NCBI RefSeq assembly: GCF_015674855.1
Contig: NZ_JADMLG010000011.1
Coordinates: forward strand, 62,001-126,000
Origin: Nocardia bovistercoris
GTDB taxonomy: Bacteria; Actinomycetota; Actinomycetes; Mycobacteriales; Mycobacteriaceae
Length of the DNA stretch: 64,000 nucleotides
Direction: 5' to 3'
Part shown: positions 1-8,195 of the stretch, one piece after another
How the letters are laid out: the number at the start of each line of letters is the position of its first letter
How positions within the stretch are numbered: the first letter of the stretch is position 1
Notes under the pieces: model-generated
Told to the model about the DNA's origin: nothing
The model's database searches: none
The model's input: the letters and a program-made list of their open reading frames with translations, nothing else
Made by a program: the position numbers and the translations under genes

Positions 1-2967
1 GAGGCGACGCGGGTCGCGGGCGTCGCGGGCGGGCAGCCGGGGTTGCGCCTGCCCGACCTGTGGCAGGCGGTCACCGCGTTCGCGTTGCGCTGCTGGGAGA
101 TCGGCGAACCCTACCTGCGGCTGTCGGAACTGACCGAGGTGGCGCGCAGCTTGGTCGACCTGACCGGACCGAACCGGATGTCGGTGCAGCAGTCCGCGCA
201 CGCCATCGGATCGGGCAGCCTGCTGGTGCGCACCGACGAGAACCTGTTCGGGTTCATCCACACCTCGGTGATGGAATGGCTTGTGGCCGACCACATCGCC
301 GAACAGTTCGGCGCGGGCGTGGCGCATCCACCGCAGCTGTCGCACGCGCCGCTGTCGCAGCTGTCCATCGACTTCCTCGGCGACCTCGCCGATCCGCGGC
401 CCGCGCGCGCCTGGGCCGAAGCGGTGCTCGCCGACCCCGACGCCGACGTGCACGCGCGGACCAACGCGCTGCGACTGACCACAAGGATGCGGACCGCGCC
501 CACCGCGGATCTGCGCGACGCCGTCCTGATCGGCGAGGACCTCTCCTATCGCGACCTGCGCGGGGTGGATCTCAGCGGCGCCGATCTCACCGACGCCAGA
601 CTGGTCGGCACGAACCTCGCGGGCGCGAACCTGCGGGGCGCCCGGCTGGTCGGGGCGCGGCTCGACGAAGCGGTGCTCACCGACGCCGACCTCACCGACG
701 CCGACCTCACCAGGGCGCGCCTGGCGCGCGCCGACCTCACCGGTGCGCGCGCGGTGGGCAGCCGATGGGCGCGGGCCGCGCTGGTCGAGGCCACCGGCCG
801 ACCGCTCGGCACCGACCTGCTCGGCGCCGCCGTCGTGCCCGGCGCGGCGGCGCAGACCGAATTCGCGCCCGCCGCCGTCGGTGTCAGGCACGGCTTCGAC
901 GCCAGGCACGGCAGGCTCCCGCAGCCGGTCGCCTACAGCCCCGACGGCGGCATGCTGGCCACCGGCAGCGACGACGGCGGGGTGCTGATCTGCGACAGCG
1001 AGACCGGACGCCCGCTGCGCACCCTGCAGACCCACCGGGCCAGGACCTTCGCCGTCGGATACACCGATACGGTCCTGGTCACCGGATCCGGCGACGGCAC
1101 CGTCGGCCTGTGGGACGTGACCTCCGGCGAACTGCGCCGAATCATCCACGGGCACAAGGACTGGCCGTGGCCGGTGGTGCTGAACGAGACCGGGACGGTG
1201 CTGGCCACCGGCGACGCCGAGGGCGTGCTGCGGCTGTGGTCGCTGCCCGGCGGCGACCTGCGCCACACCTGCCGGGCCGAAACCGGCCACGAACTGATCT
1301 ACAGCATGGCCTTCAACGGCGCCCTGCTCGCGGCCTCCTACCGCGACGGCACGGTTCGGCTCTGGAATGTCGAAACCGGCGCGCGGACGGGACAATTCAC
1401 CGCCGTGTCCGGTGCGGTGTTCCGCATCGCGTTCAGCCCCGACGGCCGACTGCTCGCGACGGGCGGCGCGAACGGCGCGCTCGCGCTGTGGGATCCCTTC
1501 ACCGGCACTCGGGTACACCGGCTGCACGGGCACACCGGGCGCGTCTACACCCTCGCCTTCCACCCCACCCGACCGATACTGGCCAGCGGCGACACCGAAG
1601 GAAGTGTGCGCATCTGGGACGCAGGCAGCGGTGCGTCGACCCACGTGTGCGCCGAACACGGCGCGGCGATCTACTGGATGGCGTTCGACCCGACGGGCTC
1701 GGTACTGGCCTCGGGCGACAGCGCGGGGCTGGTCTGCCTGCGCGACGGGGTGAACGCCGAACTGCGGCACCAGCTCTCGACGCACACCGGCTCGATCTGG
1801 CCGTTCGCGTTCCGCCCCGACGGCGCGCAGCTCGCGGTCACCGACGACCAGTTCACCACGCGACTGTGGGATCCGGTCACCGGTGCCTGCCGTCACACCC
1901 TGACCGGCCACGGCCGCCAGGTCACCTCGGTCAGCTTCAACGCCGACGGGACGCTGCTGGCCTGCCGGGGCAACGACGGGGTCGTCCGGATCTGGGATCC
2001 GGTGACCGGTCGCATGACCCGACCGCTCATCGGCAGCCGGGACCGCCTGTTCACCTTCGAATCCGCGGCGTTCAGCGCCGTACGGCCGAACCTGATCGGC
2101 ACCGTCGGCAACGACGGCAGGCTCGGCCTGTTCGATCTCGGCGGCGACGCCTACGACCGGCACATCAGCGTCGAGGCGGCGCCGGTGTGGGCCTTCGCGT
2201 TCGACCCCACCGGAGAACTGCTCGCCACCGCCAACGACGACGACACGGTGGTGATCTGGGTGCAGAACACCGGCGCGCTGCACACCGTGTGCGGCGAACA
2301 CCGGGGACGGGTGCGCTCCATCGCCTTCAGCGCCGACGGCGCCGTCATGGTCACCGGCTGCGACGATTCGATGGTGCGGATCTGGGACGTGCAGTCGGGA
2401 CAGCTGCTGCGCACCCTGCGCGGCCACACCGACCGCGTCTACGCGGTGCTGACCCACGGCGACCGGCTGGTCAGCGCGTCCTGGGACGGTACGGCCCGGA
2501 TCTGGGACACCGCGACCGGCGAATGCGCGCACGTCCTGGAACGGCACACCTCGCGGCTGTGGGCGGCCGCGATCGACACCGCCACCGGCGTGCTCGCGAC
2601 CGGCGGCGACGACCTCGTCGTCCGGCTGTGGGACGTCGCCACCGGGCGCCACCTGCACACCCTGGAGGGCCACAAACGGCGGGTGTGGTCGCTGGCGTTC
2701 CGTCCCGGCGGCGGCCTGCTCGCCAGCGGCGGCGACGACGGGAACACCATCCTGTGGGACACCGACGCGGACTCCCCCGCCATCCGGGCGACCCTGCTCG
2801 GGCTGCCCGAAGGCTGGGCGGCGCTGGCCCCCGACGGCCGCTACAAGTTCGACGGCGCCATCGCGGGCCAGTTCTGGCAGGTGATCGGCATGTCCCGCTT
2901 CGAGATCGGCGAACTCGACCCCTACCTGCCCGAGGTCCGCCGCATGACCGCCGCCGAACCGTTCTGA
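1..2967 (+). CDS. STAND-type protein, C-terminal part: pentapeptide repeats plus WD40 propellers (5' partial)
   Basis: The frame is open from the first base, so the gene starts upstream of the window; the TTG at 43 is not a believable start. The first ~150 visible residues look like the helical end of a NACHT/STAND NTPase (an 'FIHTSVMEWLVADHI' stretch is typical). Residues ~185-265 are A(D/N)LxxA pentapeptide repeats. About 15 WD40 units with 'LLATGxxDGxVRLWD' signatures follow, enough for two beta-propellers. The ending 'DGRYKFDGxxxGQFW' resembles the C-terminus of other actinobacterial WD40 signalling proteins. Such proteins are usually ligand-sensing switches; the effector or NTPase end lies outside the window, so the output is unknown. 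It converges on the RIP operon with a 12-nt gap. Confidence 0.85.
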   Translation, partial: EATRVAGVAGGQPGLRLPDLWQAVTAFALRCWEIGEPYLRLSELTEVARSLVDLTGPNRMSVQQSAHAIGSGSLLVRTDENLFGFIHTSVMEWLVADHIAEQFGAGVAHPPQLSHAPLSQLSIDFLGDLADPRPARAWAEAVLADPDADVHARTNALRLTTRMRTAPTADLRDAVLIGEDLSYRDLRGVDLSGADLTDARLVGTNLAGANLRGARLVGARLDEAVLTDADLTDADLTRARLARADLTGARAVGSRWARAALVEATGRPLGTDLLGAAVVPGAAAQTEFAPAAVGVRHGFDARHGRLPQPVAYSPDGGMLATGSDDGGVLICDSETGRPLRTLQTHRARTFAVGYTDTVLVTGSGDGTVGLWDVTSGELRRIIHGHKDWPWPVVLNETGTVLATGDAEGVLRLWSLPGGDLRHTCRAETGHELIYSMAFNGALLAASYRDGTVRLWNVETGARTGQFTAVSGAVFRIAFSPDGRLLATGGANGALALWDPFTGTRVHRLHGHTGRVYTLAFHPTRPILASGDTEGSVRIWDAGSGASTHVCAEHGAAIYWMAFDPTGSVLASGDSAGLVCLRDGVNAELRHQLSTHTGSIWPFAFRPDGAQLAVTDDQFTTRLWDPVTGACRHTLTGHGRQVTSVSFNADGTLLACRGNDGVVRIWDPVTGRMTRPLIGSRDRLFTFESAAFSAVRPNLIGTVGNDGRLGLFDLGGDAYDRHISVEAAPVWAFAFDPTGELLATANDDDTVVIWVQNTGALHTVCGEHRGRVRSIAFSADGAVMVTGCDDSMVRIWDVQSGQLLRTLRGHTDRVYAVLTHGDRLVSASWDGTARIWDTATGECAHVLERHTSRLWAAAIDTATGVLATGGDDLVVRLWDVATGRHLHTLEGHKRRVWSLAFRPGGGLLASGGDDGNTILWDTDADSPAIRATLLGLPEGWAALAPDGRYKFDGAIAGQFWQVIGMSRFEIGELDPYLPEVRRMTAAEPF

Positions 2968-2970
2968 CTC

Positions 2971-2990
2971 AGCGCGGCCTCACCCGCGCT
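2971..2990. terminator. Hairpin between convergent genes
   Basis: The inverted repeat AGCGCG-N8-CGCGCT lies between the convergent stop codons at 2967 and 2980-2982. It has no U-tract, which is common for actinobacterial terminators. It could terminate transcription in both directions. Confidence 0.4.
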
Positions 2991-4422
2991 CGATGGTCCA
3001 GTAGGCCTCGAGGACCGGCTCGTCGGCGGCGTGCCAGGTGAAGACCTTCCAGCGGTCGCTGTCCTCCTGCCATTCGCTGGCGTACAGGTAGGACGGGTAG
3101 TAGGTGTTGTGCAGCGCGATGGTGTCGTTCTCGCTGATGACGCGGCTGCCTTCGGAGTACATGCCGGAGCCGGAGCTGATGCTCTCGTCGACGGAGAGGC
3201 TGCCGTTGACCGACAGGCTTCCGGAGACACTGCCGTAGACGCTCAGGTCGCCGGAGACGTCGAGGTCGGAGCGGGCGGTGAGACGGCCACTCGCGGCGAG
3301 TTCACCGCTGACCTCGATGCCGTCGGTGTCCTCGGTGGTGAATTTGCGTTCGCCGTCGGAGGAGACCGTGAGGTCGCCGTCGGTGCGCAGTGATCCGTCG
3401 ATGGCGCAGTTGTCCTCGACGTACAGTTCGCCCAGCACGGTCAGGCCGTTGGTTCCCGAGGTGTCGATCTTGCGTTCGCCTTCGTCGTAGACGATCAGAT
3501 CGCCCTTGGCGCTCAAGAGTTCTTCGACGGTGCACTCCCCCTGGACTTCGACCGAGCCGAGGACCGCGAGTCCGTCGGTGTCCGCGGTGGTGAGTTTCGT
3601 CCCCGAATACCCGGCGACGGTGAGGTCGGTCAGAATCGGGTTCGTGACGGTCACGGTGAGGGTGGCGTACTGGTAGATGGGTTCGAAACCGTTCTGCGGC
3701 TGCGCGTTTCCAGAGGTGAGGGTGGCGCACAGCGTGAAGGTCGTGTCGTTGTCGATCCCGTCCCACACGGTGTACTGGGTGCCCGCGCCGTCGGTGAGCA
3801 GGCTGCCGTCGCCGTCGTAGAGCTGGAAGGCGGTGCCGTTGCTCTCCCAGGTGAGGTCGATCCGGTCACCGACGGTGAATTTGGTGCGCGGCACGTTCGG
3901 GTTGCCGGGGTCGCGGGCCAGGAAGTTGTTGAGGTAGAAGGTCTGTTCGTCGACGGGCATGGTGAGGGCCCCCTGTTTGTAGGTGAAATCAGCCGGGGTG
4001 TCGGTGGTTCCGGAGTGCTCGCGCAGCAGGCAGGTGAGGGTGCCGGTGTTGGCGCCGAGGATTCCGTCGATGCCGAAGTTGAGGGGGTAGTCGACGCGGT
4101 CGTCGGACCGTTCGACGGTGCGGAAGCCGGTGCGGTAGTACTGCACTTTGCCGCCGATGTCCCAGTCGTCGATGTCGGTGCTGGTGTCGATCTCCCACGC
4201 GGCGTTGCTGCACGACCAGTTCGGGGCCTGCGTGAAGTAGGGATTGCCGTCGACATCGTTCTTGGGCACGGCCAGCTGGATCTTGTCGCAGTAGACCGGA
4301 CCGTCTTCCGGAGCGAAAACGGCTATGGTGATGCGGTTCTCGCTCGGTGTGGTGGCGCCACTGGCTTGCAGCGGGTCGGGACTGGTTGCGGCGGCGTAGC
4401 GGAGCAGCGGCGGATCGGTCAT
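2980..4422 (-). CDS. 480-aa protein with tandem beta-solenoid-like repeats, last gene of the RIP operon
   Basis: The ATG at 4422 overlaps the stop of the preceding gene as ATGA, so translation is probably coupled; the much longer open frame upstream is a shadow of that gene. No family is recognised. Residues ~1-140 look like a beta-rich N-terminal domain. Residues ~140-250 read like an Ig-like or sheet domain ('FTVGDRIDLTW'). Residues ~270-400 hold about three ~41-residue units built on 'DTDGLxVLGxxxVxG ... GDLxVxxxGERKxxT'. They grade into short 'SGDLSVYGSVSGSLSVNG' turns suggestive of a beta-helix, as in tail fibres or polymer-forming surface proteins. The C-terminus is aromatic. There is no signal peptide. 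A structural or adhesive role is inference. Confidence 0.8.
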   Translation of the reverse strand: MTDPPLLRYAAATSPDPLQASGATTPSENRITIAVFAPEDGPVYCDKIQLAVPKNDVDGNPYFTQAPNWSCSNAAWEIDTSTDIDDWDIGGKVQYYRTGFRTVERSDDRVDYPLNFGIDGILGANTGTLTCLLREHSGTTDTPADFTYKQGALTMPVDEQTFYLNNFLARDPGNPNVPRTKFTVGDRIDLTWESNGTAFQLYDGDGSLLTDGAGTQYTVWDGIDNDTTFTLCATLTSGNAQPQNGFEPIYQYATLTVTVTNPILTDLTVAGYSGTKLTTADTDGLAVLGSVEVQGECTVEELLSAKGDLIVYDEGERKIDTSGTNGLTVLGELYVEDNCAIDGSLRTDGDLTVSSDGERKFTTEDTDGIEVSGELAASGRLTARSDLDVSGDLSVYGSVSGSLSVNGSLSVDESISSGSGMYSEGSRVISENDTIALHNTYYPSYLYASEWQEDSDRWKVFTWHAADEPVLEAYWTIERG

Positions 4423-7400
4423 CGTGTGATCTCCTCGGGGTTGTCGTCTTCGAGGTCGGTGGTGAACCGCAGCAGCCCGTCCTCGACGGTGATCGGGGTG
4501 TCGGGGAATCGGGCGTCGGAGGTGACGGCGGTGAGCGTGTTCGGGGTCCAAACGCCGTCCGGTCCGGGACGCAGCCAGGACCAGCTGCCGTGCTTCTCGC
4601 TGGGTTGCGGGAACGCGACGGACTGCCCGCTCTTGTCGGACACGGTCAGCACGGGGCCGAAGCGGAACAGGGCTTCGATGTGGTCCAGCGGTGTCTGGAC
4701 GTGGCTGGGCGCCACGCTCACCGCCGCGGTCGGGGTGATGCCGGTGACGGCGTGCACGCTCGCGTGCGGGTCCATCAGCAGCAGCACTTCGGTAGGCGCG
4801 GGATCGGCGAAGGTGAGTTCGAGGTAGTTCGCGTCCGAGGGGGTCGCGCACGGTCCGAGGGGACCGATGCGGGTGATGTAGTCCTGCCGCGGGTCCGGTG
4901 CGGTGACGCTGTTGAACCGGTCGTATCGGTAGGTTCCGTCGGCGTCGGCGGTGAAGTAGCCGATGAGGCCGTCGTCGCGAGCCGCCTGGTCGCCGAGCCG
5001 CACGGCGAACCGATACGCCGTGAAGGCGGCTGGCGGCGGGTCGAGGGTCGCGGCCCACCCGGTGTCGAAGATCGGCGTGCCGTCGAGTTCGAGCCGCAGC
5101 TGGGCGCGCACGAGCGCCAGTGGACGCCCGAGCAGGACCGACAGGTTCCGGTCGGCGCGGGCGCCGAGCGGGTCGACGGTCCACAGGGTGGAGTCGATGA
5201 CGTCGAGGAAGGCGGTGAAGTCGGCTTCGGTGGCGAGCTTCGACGAACCGATGAGACCCGCGACGACCGGTGCGCGGGCGGCCAGTTCGGCGAGGGTGGT
5301 GACGGCGCCGTCCGGTGGCGGATCCCACTGTCCGACGCGTCGGGAACCGCTGGTGACGAGCCGGTAGGTGCCGAGCAGCGCGCCCGCCGGGTCGTAGAGC
5401 AGCAGGCTGTGGTCGAGGTGGTTGGGCAGCAGCCAGCCGCCGACCGGGTTGGCCTCGGCGTCGGTGCCGACCACGCGCGTGCCGGTCATGCCGTCGAGCA
5501 GTTCGAAGTTCAGCCGGGCCGGTTGCAGCAGGCGCGGCGGCAGTTGGGCGACGGCGGCGATCGTCGGGTCGAGCGCGGTGTCGGTGGCGAAGGCGTCGTC
5601 GATGACGAACGGGAAGTTCCGGTAGTCGTGCAGCCCACCGTGTTCGGTGTCGGGGTTCACGACGTCGAGGACCCGGCCGAACTTGTCGTAGAGGAACAGC
5701 TGCTGGAAATAGAGCTGCCCCTGCCGAATTTCCTGGAACGGCGCGTCCTCGCCGCCGGGCAGGTAGGGCACGGTGGTGACGCGGCCGCGGTAGCGGGCGG
5801 GCAGACTGTCCGCACCCGCCGCGTCGGGATAGCCGACCAGGTCGGCGATGCGGGGGTGGTGCGGGTCGTCGGGGGTCGGGCGGCGGAACGCACGCGAGTC
5901 GCGGGCGGTCAGGCGCTCGTTGAAGCCGGTCAATTCCTGGGCGAGGAAACTCCAGTCGCCGATGGCGGCCAGCCACCGCGCCAGCCGGTCGCGCTGCGGG
6001 CCGGTGCCGTGATCGGTCACGAACTTCTCCAGGCGCGCGGCGAACAGGCTGCGGGGGTGTGGGCTCAGGGCCGAGATGCCCTTGATGTCCACCGGATTCG
6101 CCGACACCGTGGCCGTTCCGGGGGTGTAGCGGTAGTCGGTGCCGTCGAAGGTCCAACAGCGCTGCGCGCCTTCGGTGTACGGGATCGGCAGGTACTGCGC
6201 CTTCCATTCCATGAACAGCGGCTGCCAGGGTTGGGTCCACGCGGTCAGGCCGAGGGCGGGCAGGGTTCCGGTGTAGGCGGCGGGGTCGTGCGCGGTGAGC
6301 GCGGCGGTGACGGCTTCGACGGAAATGCCTGCGGCGGTAGCCAATACGGTGGCGTTGCCGGGGTCGAGCAGGAAGTATTCGGCGAGCAGGGCGGCGGCGC
6401 CGTCCGGAAGGGCGGCGAGAACGGGGATCTCGGGCATGGGTGGTCGGCCCGGCGTGGCGTCGATGTCGGTGCCCGACACCGTGACTCGGCTGATCAGGCT
6501 GGAGCTGTGTTCGTCCACCGGTCGCACGGGCAGCGATCGGTCCTCGGCCACGGCGTCGGAGGGCGGCAGCACGCCCGACAGTGCGACGACCGGATTGTTG
6601 CTCTGCCAGAACGAGGATTTGGGGATCGCTTTCAATGTCGCCCCTGCGGGCAGGTCCCTGGTCGCCGCGAAGGCGCCGATGCCCGCTCGCAGGGCCTGAT
6701 GCGCGGTGGCGTGCGCGGTGTCGGGGTCGGGTTGGGGCACCGCGTCGGCCAAGGCGCGCACCGCGTCGGTCAGGCCGCGCACCGTCGCGGCCAGGCCGTC
6801 CCGGTCCGGGTCGAGCTGGGCGTCCATCTCGTCGGGATCCGGCGCGTCGTCGGGGGCGGGCCAGAGTGCGTCCACGAGACCGCGTTTGAGCCAGAGCGCG
6901 TTGAGTCGCCATTGTGACGAGGCGAGCAGACCCAGTTGTGCGTCGAGGCTGCGTTGGTCGTCGTTGAGGGTGTCGAGCCAGTCGGGTGTGGTGAAGTTCG
7001 CGGGCGCGCCGTCGGGGGTCGGCGGGGGCGTGATCGTCCAGTGGTAGCCGCCCGCGGTGGCGTCGAACCACGAATCGCGGATGCCGCGCAGCACTTTCGC
7101 GTCGCCGCCGGATTCGTCGGCCCGCGCCAGCAGACCGTGCAGGAAGGCGCGAAGCAGTTGCATGTCGGCGACGGTCAGCCCGGCGGCGTCGTCCACCGCG
7201 CGACCGGCCAGTGCCGCGAACGCGTCCTCGGTGGTGTTGCCGATCGCGACGTCGAGCGCGCCGCTGTCCCGCAAGGAACGCAGCGGATCCCGTGCGGGCG
7301 CCGGGCCGTCCGGATCCCACGCGACGGTCAGCGCCTGGCCGGAGTAGAGGCTGCGGGTGGCCGGGGTCACGGCCGCGTCGTGGTCGGCGTCGCCGGTCAG

Positions 7401-8195
7401 TCGCGGGTCCTGCCACTGCAGGTGCGCGAGGTGTTCGGCGTAGGTGGCGCCGGGCGGGAGGGTGGCGAGGATGTCGGCGTCCGGGTCGGAGTACCACCCA
7501 ATCACGTGGTAGCCCAGGGTCGTCGCGTAGCCGAGATCGGCGAGGTCGTCGGTGCAGGAGAAGATATTGCTGTTGTGGGGTGTGTAGGAGGCGAAGGACG
7601 GGTTGCCCGCGCCGAGGGCGGTGAGGAACAGCGGATCGGCGGCGGCGCGTTCGGTCCACGAATCGGCGTCGAAGGCGAGTCCGATCGGCACGCGGGCGCT
7701 GCCAGGCACCGTGTCGTCGGGTTCGGCCTGATTGCGGTAGGGGTCGGCGCTGGTCCGCCAGGCGCCCGCGACGTCGGGGGCGACCAGATGGTCGGTGGAG
7801 AAGGCCACCTCGTGTCCGCCGTTGTGGACCGCGTAAGCGCTGTGCGGGCAATCGCTTTCGATCACCCAACTCTTCGCTGTGCGGCTGGTGGTCCCGCTGA
7901 ACCGGGTGACCAGCCAGCGGTTGGGGACCAGCGGGAACGTCAATTGCCCGGACTTCTCATCCTGTACGCCGTGACGCAGGCCGCGCGGCAGCGTCCAGTG
8001 CAGGTGGACGCCCGCGCCCGCGAGTTTCGGGTCGCTGACCTGCCGGTCGCCCTCGTCCGGTTCGGGGCTGCCGTAGTCGGCCAGTGCCGTGTAGCTCTGC
8101 CGCCAGACGCGAAAGGTGTTCTCGTTCAGCACGGCCGGGGTGATCACGAGCGCGTCGAGCGCGACGGGGACGACGAGAGTGGGACGCATGCTCAC
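4419..8195 (-). CDS. Giant uncharacterised protein (1258 aa) of the RIP operon
   Basis: Start GTG at 8195 overlaps the upstream stop as GTGA; an in-frame ATG two codons later (8189) is also possible. I do not recognise an established domain. The N-terminus contains 'GVHLHWTLPRGLRHG' and 'FPLVPNRWLVTRF', which look like conserved family motifs. Later come 'YHVIGWYSDPDAD', a long helical middle with paired Ala/Asp-rich segments, 'WQPLFMEWKAQY', 'DKFGRVLDVVNPD' and 'GWLLPNHLDHSLLLYD'. There is no signal peptide, membrane segment or coiled coil. Its size and tight coupling to the neighbours suggest a scaffold or structural component acting with them; this is inference. Confidence 0.85.
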   Translation of the reverse strand: MSMRPTLVVPVALDALVITPAVLNENTFRVWRQSYTALADYGSPEPDEGDRQVSDPKLAGAGVHLHWTLPRGLRHGVQDEKSGQLTFPLVPNRWLVTRFSGTTSRTAKSWVIESDCPHSAYAVHNGGHEVAFSTDHLVAPDVAGAWRTSADPYRNQAEPDDTVPGSARVPIGLAFDADSWTERAAADPLFLTALGAGNPSFASYTPHNSNIFSCTDDLADLGYATTLGYHVIGWYSDPDADILATLPPGATYAEHLAHLQWQDPRLTGDADHDAAVTPATRSLYSGQALTVAWDPDGPAPARDPLRSLRDSGALDVAIGNTTEDAFAALAGRAVDDAAGLTVADMQLLRAFLHGLLARADESGGDAKVLRGIRDSWFDATAGGYHWTITPPPTPDGAPANFTTPDWLDTLNDDQRSLDAQLGLLASSQWRLNALWLKRGLVDALWPAPDDAPDPDEMDAQLDPDRDGLAATVRGLTDAVRALADAVPQPDPDTAHATAHQALRAGIGAFAATRDLPAGATLKAIPKSSFWQSNNPVVALSGVLPPSDAVAEDRSLPVRPVDEHSSSLISRVTVSGTDIDATPGRPPMPEIPVLAALPDGAAALLAEYFLLDPGNATVLATAAGISVEAVTAALTAHDPAAYTGTLPALGLTAWTQPWQPLFMEWKAQYLPIPYTEGAQRCWTFDGTDYRYTPGTATVSANPVDIKGISALSPHPRSLFAARLEKFVTDHGTGPQRDRLARWLAAIGDWSFLAQELTGFNERLTARDSRAFRRPTPDDPHHPRIADLVGYPDAAGADSLPARYRGRVTTVPYLPGGEDAPFQEIRQGQLYFQQLFLYDKFGRVLDVVNPDTEHGGLHDYRNFPFVIDDAFATDTALDPTIAAVAQLPPRLLQPARLNFELLDGMTGTRVVGTDAEANPVGGWLLPNHLDHSLLLYDPAGALLGTYRLVTSGSRRVGQWDPPPDGAVTTLAELAARAPVVAGLIGSSKLATEADFTAFLDVIDSTLWTVDPLGARADRNLSVLLGRPLALVRAQLRLELDGTPIFDTGWAATLDPPPAAFTAYRFAVRLGDQAARDDGLIGYFTADADGTYRYDRFNSVTAPDPRQDYITRIGPLGPCATPSDANYLELTFADPAPTEVLLLMDPHASVHAVTGITPTAAVSVAPSHVQTPLDHIEALFRFGPVLTVSDKSGQSVAFPQPSEKHGSWSWLRPGPDGVWTPNTLTAVTSDARFPDTPITVEDGLLRFTTDLEDDNPEEITR

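Noticed and set aside
60..3041. 993-aa open frame on the plus strand overlapping the WD40 gene
   Set aside because: Extreme Arg/Pro/Ala composition in a GC-rich shadow frame; the real gene shows WD40 repeats in another frame.
4423..7869. N-terminal extension of the 480-aa gene to a 1629-aa protein
   Set aside because: Residues before the ATG at 4422 are Arg-rich shadow of the 1258-aa gene, and the ATGA overlap fixes the start.
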